From: Trichomonas vaginalis G3
Lineage: Eukaryota; Parabasalia; Trichomonadida; Trichomonadidae
Reading direction: 5' to 3'
Assembly: GCF_026262505.1 (NCBI RefSeq)
Contig: NC_067203.1
Span: forward strand, 8,990,001 to 9,054,000
DNA: 64,000 bases
Shown here: one piece after another, positions 10,157-19,999 of the stretch
Layout: every line of letters starts with the position of its first letter
Position numbering within the stretch: position 1 is the stretch's first letter
Position numbers and translations under genes: made by a program
Notes under the pieces: model-generated
What the model saw: the letters and a program-made list of their open reading frames with translations, nothing else
What the model was told of the DNA's origin: nothing
The model's database searches: none

Positions 10157-10363
10157 CCGATATTTCTAAAGGAAAGTTTATCTTACAAATTTTATGTCAA
10201 AACTGGCGTACTGTCAATATTTGACGGAGAGAAGTCAGTTCAAGAACAACTTACTGACCTGCTGCCAAAATCTGCTCGATGGAAGCTGTCGTTATGCCAA
10301 TCTGAGGAGCCCCAGCAGGTTTCATCGAACGAATCTTCAAAAGAGCATCTTCCGTGAAAAGTG

Positions 10364-11991
10364 CTATTGGTTTGTAAACTTCTTTGCTCTCAGTTCATCT
10401 GGACCGTCTCTGTCACCAGTATATTGTATTTGTACAGTACCAACAGTTGAAATACCACCCATAAAGTCTTCTGAGTCAGCAAATGGAATGCCAAGCCAAA
10501 AGTTTGAACGGTCTCCATTTGTATATTGAGTTTTTTGACCTCCTGTATGAGTCCATACTTTCACATATGGCATAATAGAACTTTGCATTTCAGGGTTAAT
10601 GGTTGTTGTGAAGTTGTTGTTAAAGTTCATAGCATCTAATGTCAAGTTGTATGACCTCATATCCTCAACTGTAGAATATTCTTCTCTTGGATAGTATTTG
10701 CCATCTATGTTTATATGGTATTTAATACCAGGGTTGTAGAAGCAAGAATAGTCATTTATAGTTCGTCTGAACAGTACAAACATAGTATCTGCATGTTTCA
10801 TTGCAGTTGTTAAAGCAATATCTGTTCTTGCACCTGGGTCAGCACTTTGGTTTCCAACTTCACCTGCAAAGTCTTTGACAGATATTTGGTGTATAGGGAA
10901 CATAAGTGGAACTGCAATATATTTGGCAGCTAAAGCATTTGAAATATCTGGGTCCAACATATAGACTGCAAGTCTGCTTCTATTCTCTTGCATTCAAATT
11001 TTCGCATGTGAACTTAACTGGGTCCCAAGCATCTCCAGCAGCATTGAAATAATAGTTTACTTCAGTGTTGAGGTTTGAGAAACCAAAGTCTAAGTCAACT
11101 TTGTTTTTGCAAAAGTCGGCGAATGACGTTTTATTTGTTCCCACTACGTCTGTAAGAGTGAATGGGTCTTGCGTTGGTGCAATGACTAAGTTATTTTTGC
11201 TTGGAGTAAGTTCGATAGAAATTTTTCCTGCCCAGTTTGGCAAGTATCTTAAAAAACCTGAAGATGAGGAAAGATGACAAAGGAACTCTAAGTTTCAGTT
11301 TTACTTTGGTTACTGCTGCTGCAGTTTGTCCAGAAAGGTTAACATAAACTCCTGGAACGTTAGGGTCAAGTCTTCTTATTTTCTCAATGGTGGCATACTG
11401 GTCTGTTTGTTCTCTAGCTTGTGGTTGTACTGAGTTTCTCAAAGCGAACCATTCATAGTTTGCCCATGTTACTGTTTGAACTAAGTCAGAGTTAGAATAT
11501 ATCTTATATCCCATGAAAACTTCTGGAGCATATTGGTATCCGACATAGAAAATTCCATTGCAACCTTTCTTGTCAGACAACTTGGCAGAAGGTTTTATTT
11601 CAATGTCTTGTTCCACGTATAAGAAAGAGTTGTCAATAGAAATTATATGAAACCTGTCGCAAGCAATATCTACTGTTGTTGAAGAACCTTCTCCAAACTC
11701 ACCTACGTTTCCATAAGAAACAGCAGTTGTATATTCGTAAGTTCCAGGAACTATTTCTGACCTTCTAATGGCATTGTCGCATTCGTTATACCATTCGGAA
11801 ACATTTCCATTCATAGCATCCAAAACTGTTGGCGTTATATTCTGAGCGGCGTACATTTCATATGAGTAAAATATAGAATAGTTGGATTTATATGTCATAA
11901 TAGAACCCACGTGACCAAGCTTTACTTTCTTCCTGACTGAGTTTTTAACTCTTCTTTTTCCTTCATTGCCCTCTGCTTGAAGTTGTTGCAT
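10364..11991 (-). pseudogene. Major-capsid-like gene of the fossil element, broken
   Basis: The region encodes a large beta-rich protein. Features include EWYNECDNAI near the N-terminal side, a middle with Gly/Tyr-rich loops, and a C-terminal part with FPIHQISVKDFAGE. Size and position in the minus-strand block, between penton-like and unknown virion genes, fit the double-jelly-roll major capsid protein of Polinton-like elements. It is broken in more than one place. The assignment is by pattern and context. Confidence 0.55.
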
Positions 11992-12008
11992 CTTTGCATT
12001 ATGTTCAT

Positions 12009-12405
12009 CTAGTATGTTGCAAATTTCCCATGTCCTTTTTGCCTTTTGCTCTGGTCGCCCATCTCAGGTAACCTATATCCTAGAAAGAGTTTGTCATAGT
12101 CTGTATTTGAGTCTTCGCGTATTGTTTGCATGACTCTTTCCTGAGTTTCCGGTTCAAGCTCTTCAAACAGTGCCTGTCCATATGGAATATGCTCGTTTCC
12201 AAATATATGTTTTGTAGCCATTCTGGTTTTCTTTCCATGTTACCAATATATCTTTTGTGAATGGGAAAGCTTTTACCCAATCTTTCAGTCTTGCGTCGTT
12301 TATTTCTGTAGTTGGTTTTATTTTGTCAAGGAACATGTTTTTCAATACTAACATTTCATTTGGTACTGTCCATTTGAGTTTTCTTAAATATTCATCCCTT
12401 CTCAT
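12009..12405 (-). pseudogene. Short broken gene of the fossil element
   Basis: Decayed coding sequence on the minus strand just upstream of the capsid-like gene. No domain is recognised. It is likely a small gene of the morphogenesis block. Confidence 0.35.
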
Positions 12406-13248
12406 TCATTGTCTGCAAAGTAAGTTTTTTATGACATTTTGTAAACTTTCGTTTGCAAGGTCATGTACAATAGGTTCTCTTCCTTCGCCCTCCCTAACTT
12501 TCTTTCTAAACTCTTCACCAAATATACCATCTCTATGGTTCTGTGTAGTTCTTTGAGATAAATGTTTTAGAACGTCAGGTGTTATATTTCCATCAGCCAT
12601 GTTCATTTCATACTGGTCCAAAATATCTGCATGTTTCATATCTTTCAATGGCATTAAAGCCGCGCTGAAAATACCAGCTATATCTGGTTCACCATTGACT
12701 TCCATTGCGTCTACAACTTCTTGGAATTGTGGTTGTAAGTTTATGAACCACCTATCCGGGTTAGCTTTATGACCCCATCTCATTGTAGTTCCATCGTCTG
12801 CAGAAACAAAAGTAGGTTTGTTTCCATATTGGTTAGGTTCTGAATGAACTTTAAACAATGTTTCATTTCTATATGTTTTCTTGAAATTTAACCTTTTATT
12901 TTCACCGAGTTCATCCGAAGATTGAACGTTAAATGCTCGTAAGTAAAAAGGGTTGTTGTATTTGTGTACATTTTCTTTCAGTGCTTCCATTCTATGCTGA
13001 ATATTTTCATCTGGTGTTGGAGTCTTTTGTATGTCGGCAAACATTTTTCGATATTCTTCTACTATGTCAGCCGAATTTTTTTTAGACTCTTGGAAATATT
13101 CCATATTCTCCGCATACTCTTGTTGAGGGTCAAGATTTTTCGGCTGTTCCAAATCTTCATCTAGTTCTGTGAAGTTAGTTTCCAAAGGAGTGACTTGTTC
13201 GTTTCCTTCAGGCTCTTCTAGCTGTTGTTGCTGAACTATTTCTTCCAT
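12406..13248 (-). CDS. Unknown 280-residue protein of the fossil element
   Basis: A frame that looks whole. The N-terminus is acidic and Gln-rich (VQQQQLEEPEGNEQ), followed by a helical stretch rich in Asn and Lys. It is packed 17 bases from the next minus-strand gene. No family is recognised. Position among capsid-region genes suggests a virion or assembly protein. Confidence 0.5.
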   Translation of the reverse strand: MEEIVQQQQLEEPEGNEQVTPLETNFTELDEDLEQPKNLDPQQEYAENMEYFQESKKNSADIVEEYRKMFADIQKTPTPDENIQHRMEALKENVHKYNNPFYLRAFNVQSSDELGENKRLNFKKTYRNETLFKVHSEPNQYGNKPTFVSADDGTTMRWGHKANPDRWFINLQPQFQEVVDAMEVNGEPDIAGIFSAALMPLKDMKHADILDQYEMNMADGNITPDVLKHLSQRTTQNHRDGIFGEEFRKKVREGEGREPIVHDLANESLQNVIKNLLCRQ

Positions 13249-13265
13249 GTCTGGTTGTATCTGAA

Positions 13266-13670
13266 CTAGTTTTCCTGTGGAGTTTCTTGTACCTCATCTG
13301 CTGGCATTTCATATATTCCGAGACCGTTTTCAACAATTTCCCTATCTACGTCATCCGCATTCATAAGCTTTTGTTCTTTCGTTCCGTCTCTATTTTTTAC
13401 GCGTTTCATGACGAAAGTTGAATTGTCATTTAGCTCTGACATCAAATATCTCGGAGTAAATTCATCCATGTCATTTGGATGATATGCTATTAAATCATAT
13501 CCCTTAGCGAGCTTGTATTTTCCAGGTTTGAGATTATATCCGTTTTGGTGCTGAGCCATAAAGCTAAATAAGTTCGGGTCAGTATTTCCATCCTTGAACT
13601 TTCCAATAGCTTCTTTATATCTGTCACTAAAGTCAACAGTATCTGGGAAACCACACTCTTCTTTAAGCAT
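13266..13670 (-). CDS. Unknown 134-residue protein of the fossil element
   Basis: A frame that looks whole, packed between its neighbours (2 and 17 bases). It is mixed charged sequence with an acidic C-terminus. It is not recognised; by position it is part of the morphogenesis block. Confidence 0.45.
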   Translation of the reverse strand: MLKEECGFPDTVDFSDRYKEAIGKFKDGNTDPNLFSFMAQHQNGYNLKPGKYKLAKGYDLIAYHPNDMDEFTPRYLMSELNDNSTFVMKRVKNRDGTKEQKLMNADDVDREIVENGLGIYEMPADEVQETPQEN

Positions 13671-13672
13671 TT

Positions 13673-14527
13673 TTAAGAATTCTTGGTTTCCTTGTTCTCT
13701 ACTTCTTTATGTCCTTGCTCTGTTTTGTGGTTGTTGTTGTGCAGGGTTTTGAACTGTTGGTTGTGCTGGATTTTGAACTGTTGGTTGTTGTGTTGGTTGT
13801 TGTTGTTGTTGTTGTTGTGCAGGGTTTTGAACTGTTGGTGTTGTGTTGGTTTTGGTGCATGCCTGTGTCTGTGTCCATGTGACGATGTAAATGTTCTAGG
13901 TAGTCCTGGTGCAGGTGCTTCTCTTGGAGGGTTTGGTGGTATATAAGTTCCACCAGCTGGCACATATGTTCCATCTGCAGCATAATGTCCTACCTGACTT
14001 TTCGTTTTTAAGAAAGCATTTACTAGGTCTGTTTTGGTCTGTTGTAACTCTTTTTCTTGACTTTTCACAACAGTTGCTCTAACGGCGTCATAGGCACTTT
14101 GAACTGCCTGTCTCGTTGCTGCATCTGTTATTTTCGTCATATTTTGTGCTACTTCTTTTAACTCTTTGTCGAAACCTTCAGACTTCAGTTTCTTTCCAGA
14201 TGAGAAGTCGTTCACTTGTTTCACCTTACTATGAAGAGCTTCGAAAGCGTTCTTAAAGTCAGCATTTGTTAAAGCTTCATTTGAACTGTCTTCATCCGCT
14301 TGTATTTTTGTCCTTATTGACCCTATAAGTTGGGCTGCTTTGGCGTTGGCTTGGGCATCTAACCAGTCATTGTTAGCTTTTATATATTCTGCGCTTTTCA
14401 TTGCCTTTTGCATGGCTGCGTCGTTATTTTTACTTTCTTGTGCTAAGTTTTCATACTGTACGGTTTGGTTTTGCAACTGTAAAAGTTTTTCTGCCTTTAC
14501 ATTTGCTTCAACTTTTTTTATACTCAT
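13673..14527 (-). CDS. Coiled-coil protein with Asn/Gln/His-rich tail (fossil element)
   Basis: A 284-residue frame that looks whole. The first two thirds are strongly helical and Ala/Lys-rich. Then comes a Pro-rich linker (PPNPPREAPAPG) and a low-complexity tail of His, Asn and Gln made of short repeats. Such a plan suits a structural or scaffolding protein. No family is recognised. It overlaps the upstream gene by about 20 bases. Confidence 0.5.
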   Translation of the reverse strand: MSIKKVEANVKAEKLLQLQNQTVQYENLAQESKNNDAAMQKAMKSAEYIKANNDWLDAQANAKAAQLIGSIRTKIQADEDSSNEALTNADFKNAFEALHSKVKQVNDFSSGKKLKSEGFDKELKEVAQNMTKITDAATRQAVQSAYDAVRATVVKSQEKELQQTKTDLVNAFLKTKSQVGHYAADGTYVPAGGTYIPPNPPREAPAPGLPRTFTSSHGHRHRHAPKPTQHQQFKTLHNNNNNNNQHNNQQFKIQHNQQFKTLHNNNHKTEQGHKEVENKETKNS

Positions 14528-15114
14528 CGCTATCCATATATGTCTTCAGGGCTTTTTGTTTTATCTCTTCATCTTTCAGTACTTTATATTGAGTAGTATG
14601 GTTTTTCAAATTTATGACATCTTGTTCCATTTTTGCTACTTCTGCTGCTTTTTCTGACACTTTTTTCGCATATTCCTCTGTACTTAGTTCTTTCAGTTGT
14701 TCTTCTTTCTTCTTTTTCTCTACGTTTAACTCATTGAGTTTCTTTGTGTGTCTGTCATATTCTAGTTTCTTTTCGTTTTCACTTATTTGCTTCTGTATGT
14801 CTATGTTTGACTTTTTGACATCTGATATTTGATTTTTGAGTGAACTCAAATTCATTTGACTTTGAGGGTTATATGCTGTTCCGTCTGCAGCTCCACCATA
14901 GCCTGCCATTTTCGCTAAAAGTGCCGCTCTTAAACCTCCACTCTGTGCACCAACAACTCGGTTTAAAAGCATAGGGTTGCTTGACATTTGTTGCAACATA
15001 GTGGGGTCATTCATAATTTGTTGTTGCAACTGTTGTTGTGGTGTCAGTTTTACTATTGGATGTTTCAATGCTCTCTTTCCTCTTACGTATATTCTTACGT
15101 AGCTTACGTGGCAT
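14508..15114 (-). pseudogene. Helical protein gene at the start of the minus block (fossil element), probably broken
   Basis: The sequence encodes a short very basic N-terminal segment (PRKLRKNIRKRK), a Gly/Ala-rich stretch (GGLRAALLAKMAGYGG) and a long Lys/Glu coiled coil. Basic and Gly/Ala-rich segments occur in core or minor capsid proteins of related viruses, so a virion role is possible but not shown. It is likely broken. Confidence 0.4.
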
Positions 15115-16096
15115 TTTAAGTGAAGTTAAAAAGCGTTTTTGACAGATGTTTATTGTGACTTCTTCGTAAAGACTTTGTTGAGATTTCTTCGTAAATGAGT
15201 GTAAATGACCCAAAAATATATTTTAGGTGAAGAGGTGAGATTTCACCTCTTTTTTCACCTCATTTCTCACCTCTTGAATTTTCATGAATTTCTTCGTAAA
15301 GACTTTGTTAAGACTTCTTCATCTAATTTCTCATGAACTTTCTTGTCTATGTTTTGTCAAGATTTCATCGTAAAGACTTTGTTGAGATTTCTTCGTAAAT
15401 GACCCTAGTAGTATATTTTTGGTGTAAATTTCATGAAAATTCAACGGGTGAAAAATTAGGTGAAAAAACAGGTGAAATCTCACCTCTTCACCTAAACATT
15501 ATTTTTGGTTCATTTACACTCACCGAAGAAGAAGTCTTGACAAAACATTTACGTTCATGTTTGACAAAACATTTACGAAGAAGTCTTGACAAAACATTTA
15601 CGAAGAAGTCTTGACAAAACATTTACGATGAAGTCTTGACAAAGTCTTTACGATGAAGTCTTGACAAAGTCTTTACGATGAAGTCTTGACAAAGTCTTTA
15701 CGATGAAATCATGACAAAGTCTTTACGATGAAATCATGACAAATTCACGAGGTGAAAAAAGAGGTGAAAAAACAGGTGAAATCTCACCTCTTCACCTAAA
15801 CATTATTTTTGGGTCCTTTACACTCATTACGAAGAAGTCTTGACAAAACATTTACGAAGAAGTCTTGACAAAACATTTACGAAGAAGTCTTGACAAAACA
15901 TTTACGAAGAAGTCTTGACAAAACATGAAAACATATATAATTTGTGAAAAGCTCCTGGAAGACCTCCGAATAAAAACTTCATTTATGTGGGCTAGAAGGC
16001 ACGAAGTGCCTGGAAGGTCACCCCAAGAAAAAAAAACTTCATTATACTCATTCATCCTCAGGGCTAGAAGGCACGAAGTGCCTGGAAGCCCCGCTA

Positions 16097-16098
<2 letters not shown>
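15115..16098. repeat. Right-end repeat zone of the fossil element
   Basis: From 15520 to 15925 the unit GAAGTCTTGACAAAACATTTAC is repeated about fifteen times with small changes, including a run with AAAGTCTTTACGATG. CACCT-type modules lie at 15225-15285, 15440-15495 and 15745-15800. The same two repeat types, inverted as a whole, lie at 421-1160. They may therefore be parts of long inverted terminal or subterminal repeats. A 28-base unit occurs twice at 15989-16016 and 16061-16088. There is no gene. Confidence 0.65.

Positions 16099-16128
<30 letters not shown>
16099..16128. repeat. Uninterrupted 30-base T run
   Basis: Thirty consecutive T on the plus strand immediately after the last fossil-element repeat. 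It marks the junction with host-like sequence. On the minus strand it reads as poly(A). Confidence 0.9.
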
Positions 16129-16132
<4 letters not shown>

Positions 16133-16313
16133 ATACTTTAAAATAGCACCATTAATAAAAAGAATGTTAATTAACAAGCTCAAGCAGATATTCCAATGTG
16201 ATTAAAAGAAGATGATTTTTTTCCCGACAGATCTGAAAATACAGCACTAATGATTCTTTTTTTCCCTATCGTTTTTATTGAGTACTTATAAAAACTAACA
16301 AAATTTTAATGAA

Positions 16314-17197
16314 ATCAGATATTTTTCGTTCAGGTTTGTGGACAGATGGTCGATTATTGACAAACACAAAGATCAAACAATACCTTATAGATTCAATAAA
16401 AGACGAAATACCAAATTACGTAAAAAAAATTTAAATCCGACAGATTTAATTCTGGTAATTCCGAAATATTTAAAGTTATTCCTTTTTTCATATCACGGTC
16501 TTTACATTCAACTACTAATGCTGTCGTTTTAATCGTTTTCACCTCGAAAGACGATTATATAATAGTAGGACACGTTTACATTCATCTTAAAGTTCACAAT
16601 GTATATTCATTTAATCAAATGATTGACATTTTCTCAACAAACAATATTCCAGATTGTATAAACAAATTCAAAATAAAGATCATTCAGAAAAATCCACAAA
16701 GAGTTGATTATGTCAGTTACACATATGCAATTACTACAATCCCTAGTGAATTGGGTGTATTATTTAATCATCTAAAAGAATCAATTTGTGTCAATGATAA
16801 AATATTTTATACTTTCAATGAAGCAAACTTATATTATGATTTCTATAATACTTGTACTATATTATCAATCGATCCAAACAATAAAAACAACGAGAAACTT
16901 CGTTCATTTACAATGGATGGTTTCTATGCACGTCCATCTGCTGGAATGTTATGCTTAAGTGCTTTGTATTCTATAACTTCAATCTTCAGATCGAATACTG
17001 ACCAGCCTCTTCCAATCCAAGAAGAACCTCATGAATTGGAACAGACTATTCCTGAAAATGACGTTCCTCTTGAAACGGAACAGTCTCAATCAAAGAAAGC
17101 AAATCCAGTTGTTGTACAAAGAACTCGTCCAGATCACGGAAATTATCACACATTAGAACGAGATTCTCAACCACAAGAATTTTCTTCAATATATTGA
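16314..17197 (+). pseudogene. Disrupted unknown gene beside the fossil element
   Basis: An ATG at 16314 opens a frame (MKSDIFRSGLWTDGRLL) that runs 73 codons to a TAA at 16530. A second frame reads coherently from about 16500 (AVVLIVFTSKDDYIIVGH) through an ATG at 16619 to a TGA at 17197. The two overlap and look like one gene split by a frameshift near 16500. The C-terminal 60 residues are Gln/Glu/Pro-rich. A short intact gene starting at 16619 is the alternative (192 residues). No family is recognised. The VVLIVF...YIIVGH pattern recalls the core of Ulp1-type cysteine proteases, but no catalytic set can be assigned. Confidence 0.45.
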
Positions 17198-17534
17198 GAA
17201 ACAAAAAGATTTTGTAAATACATAATTATAAACAATTGTATAATTTTATTTTTTTCTAAATCTTGTGCAAAATTGAATTGAACCTAAATCAAGATTAATT
17301 TGAATCGTATGCATATACTATATTTCCATTTTTGGCAAAAATTACTCATTCAATTTCTCATTATGAAAGTATGCTCCTTATTTCAAGAATTAGATTCAAT
17401 TTTGCAGCAAGATTCTTATTATATGTTCAACACGCGAATACAATAATGATTTATTATTAAAAAATAAGAATTAAAATTTTGAAAAGCAAAGACCCGAGCT
17501 CTTTAATCCACAAAATTTATAAAAATGGTTATGA
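17198..17534. other. Intergenic, nothing recognised
   Basis: An A/T-rich gap between convergent genes. No repeat, RNA or frame of note is seen. Confidence 0.6.
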
Positions 17535-18470
17535 TTACCAATCATAATCGATATCAGTGAAAGAGTAGTACTTTGGAATATCTTCATGGGAAGTTTCAAC
17601 AGATGTAGCTGTTGGGAAGCGAATATCTTTCTTCTTGAGGTTCTCGTCTAGCTCAAGTATACCACCTAAGTTTCCGCATCTGCCACAGTAGTCTGGAGCG
17701 CTAAAAACAGTAACAATTTGATTGTTATGATTATATTCGAGACCAGAGATGACAAGCTGGTGTCCTCTTGCTGTAAGTTCTAATCCGTTCTCTTCGTTCC
17801 AGCGCTTTGTAATATCTGGGCCAAATTGGTAGCCTGCATCACGTTCTGATGGACGGAAGCCTGGTTGTGGTGTAGGATCACTCCAGACAAGATCGCAAAG
17901 AGGTCCTTTGTGAGGAATCTCTGTGAATCTGTCAAGAGATTGAATATCTTTGATTGTACGAAGAGATGGTGATAAACCGCCATGGACGCATAATATCTTA
18001 TCATTGATAAGGGCTGCAATTGGAATATTGCAGAATGTTTCGGTGTAAATCTTCCAAACTGTATCATCGCCATATCTGTTGACAACTTCATCACGGAAGC
18101 CGAAAACCTGTGAGATACCGGCGCTCTCGTGGTTGCCTCTTAAGAGGGTGATGTTCTTTGGATACTTAATCATTAAGCAAAAAAGGTAAGAAACTGTTTC
18201 GACAGATTTGGCTCCACGATCTACGTAGTCACCCATGAAAAGATAGTTTGTAAATGGTATTTTGCCACCGATCTTGAACAATTCCATGAGATCTTCGAAC
18301 TGGCCATGGATATCTCCACAGATGACAACTGGAGCTTGAACAGGAATAACGTTTGGCATCGTTCTGAACATTTGTGTAGCTGTCTCATTGATGTATTTGA
18401 TGTCTTCTATTGAAGGAATTTCATTCCTTTCGATCTTGGCAATAATAGTATCAGCTGAGATCGATTCCAT
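17535..18470 (-). CDS. PP2A-like serine/threonine protein phosphatase catalytic subunit
   Basis: A 311-residue PPP-family phosphatase with every metal and catalytic motif: GDIHG at 52-56, GDYVDRG at 80-86, GNHE at 112-115, HGG at 163-165 and ARGH at 234-237. The sequence SAPDYCGRCGN (257-267) is closer to PP2A/PP4/PP6 (RCGN) than to PP1. The length fits the family. The C-terminus is DIDYDW instead of the usual PP2A-group DYFL, so the usual C-terminal carboxymethylation signal is missing. It dephosphorylates Ser/Thr, normally with regulatory subunits, in cytosol or nucleus. The convergent neighbour ends 337 bases away. No TCAYW initiator is seen close upstream. Confidence 0.93.
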   Translation of the reverse strand: MESISADTIIAKIERNEIPSIEDIKYINETATQMFRTMPNVIPVQAPVVICGDIHGQFEDLMELFKIGGKIPFTNYLFMGDYVDRGAKSVETVSYLFCLMIKYPKNITLLRGNHESAGISQVFGFRDEVVNRYGDDTVWKIYTETFCNIPIAALINDKILCVHGGLSPSLRTIKDIQSLDRFTEIPHKGPLCDLVWSDPTPQPGFRPSERDAGYQFGPDITKRWNEENGLELTARGHQLVISGLEYNHNNQIVTVFSAPDYCGRCGNLGGILELDENLKKKDIRFPTATSVETSHEDIPKYYSFTDIDYDW

Positions 18471-19207
18471 TGAAATTTTTTTTGTTCAGTTTACAAAGTG
18501 GGTCACTCTGCTGTGAATTATTCGTTTAACCTACTATCTGTGATTCTGGTTATATGGAACTAGTTCTATGCAAAGGTTACGCGTTGGATCATTGAAATGT
18601 TAAACTTTTTAATAAGAGTGATATAATATCTTTAAATTAACGCTCTAGCTCAATGATTGCTCAATGCTCATATAGTACGGCCGAATACTAGTATATTAAT
18701 GCAACAAAATAAATGTGTATCAGAAAATAAGAGAAATTAACCGGAAGATTGAACCCGACGTGTATCTATCATATTGGGACTCAATTTGAAAAATATCTAA
18801 GGGTTTGTTTATTAATTTAAAAGATTGAACTGATAAGACGAAATATCAGGAAAGATATACAGAACAAGGGCTTTTTTCCCAAATTTGTTCATATATCAAT
18901 GAGTCCTATATTTAATTTGTTCATATATCAATGAAAACCTTAAGAATATATAGTTTGATACGATTTTCAACAATTAGGATGGTTAACTCGCTGAAAGAAA
19001 GGATTCTTGTATGTGATATAAGATATTCATTTGGAACTATTGAATTTCTTTGTTAAATCTAATAATATTATTATTTGTCAAAGTATTTCGTTTTTTATAC
19101 CATTATATAACAAATTTTGTCAAAACAAGTAATTTATTGATAGAACATCAACAGAGAAAGATGAAGGAAAAATATAATTAGTTAATAAACAAACAAAAAT
19201 GTAAAGC
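18471..19207. other. Intergenic, with one short direct repeat
   Basis: 737 bases of A/T-rich sequence without a credible gene. A 21-base direct repeat (AATTTGTTCATATATCAATG plus A) occurs at 18882-18902 and 18914-18934. Nothing else is recognised. Confidence 0.6.
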
Positions 19208-19777
19208 TTAATACTGGCCGCCATCTTCCATTTCACCTTCCATTTCGCCTTGATCCTGCATCATTTCTTCCTCTTCGAAGAATTCTTCTTCTTCCTCTTC
19301 TTCGTAAACAGGCTCTGGAGGTGCCTGTGGATATATTGGGCATGCTGAAAGGCCATTATTCCATGCTCCTCTCCAATGGTCACCATATACTGTAGAGAAT
19401 AAGGCTATTCCGTGCATCTTTCCATCACGGAACTCTCCTTCGTATGTAGAACCATCAACAAATTGATACTTTCCTTTACCAGTGATGGCACCATGACGGA
19501 AATCGCCAATATAGTTAGAGCCATCTTTAAATTTGATTAAACCTTTTCCGTGGAAAACGTCTTCCTCGAAATCACCTTCATATGTAAATTCTTCGCAAGT
19601 GAAAACGCCTTTTCCGTGACGTTTTAATACGCCTTCGAATCTTTTCCAATCTCCTTCGTATTTAGCGCCATTTGCTAGATTAAATATATTATTTCCTGTT
19701 TCTGGAAGATGCTCTTCTTCAACTGCTGTATTATCTGCCTTTCCCTTCTTTGCCTGTGGAGGAATTCCTTTCCTCAT
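19208..19777 (-). CDS. MORN-repeat protein
   Basis: A 189-residue protein with about four to five MORN units between roughly residues 30 and 145. Each reads like YEGDF...GKG, for example YEGDFEEDVFHGKG, YIGDFRHGAITGKG and YEGEFRDGKMHG. The C-terminal 40 residues are very acidic, with runs of Glu. MORN proteins often sit at membranes or in cytoskeletal and flagellar structures as scaffolds; which applies here cannot be told. It starts at the first ATG of the frame. It is flanked by gene-free gaps. Confidence 0.9.
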   Translation of the reverse strand: MRKGIPPQAKKGKADNTAVEEEHLPETGNNIFNLANGAKYEGDWKRFEGVLKRHGKGVFTCEEFTYEGDFEEDVFHGKGLIKFKDGSNYIGDFRHGAITGKGKYQFVDGSTYEGEFRDGKMHGIALFSTVYGDHWRGAWNNGLSACPIYPQAPPEPVYEEEEEEEFFEEEEMMQDQGEMEGEMEDGGQY

Positions 19778-19999
19778 TTATCTTGAAAAATACGTTATTG
19801 AATTCGTGGATAAATTAAATCAAATAGAAACGTCTTAATTAAGCACTCCAACTTATTAAATTTTCAAAACTTTTAAAAAGAAAGCGAAATGAGATGATAA
19901 TTTTTTAATAAAGATTCAATTTAGGTTATTTAATAGAATAAAGTAAAATAGTTTATTATATAACAAACATAGAATTATATTTTACTAAAGAATAGACAA

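Larger units (their letters stand above)
1..16098. mobile_element. Polinton / Polinton-like-virus fossil, left end outside window
   Basis: A virus-like DNA element of the Polinton or Polinton-like-virus group. Visible parts are KilA-N-type genes on the plus strand (left third), then on the minus strand a packaging ATPase, an SF3 helicase, a penton-like and a major-capsid-like gene and several unknown genes. Arrays of short repeats fill the gaps and the right end. It is broken, with roughly ten breaks spread over about half of its genes. Several long frames remain whole, so it is probably a fairly young fossil. No family B DNA polymerase or integrase is seen in the visible part; either could lie left of the window. 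The right edge is approximate, just before a 30-base T run. Confidence 0.8.

Noticed and set aside
15520-15925. Regular repeats at the fossil's right end taken as a CRISPR array
   Set aside because: Units are directly joined without unique spacers, and the host is eukaryotic.
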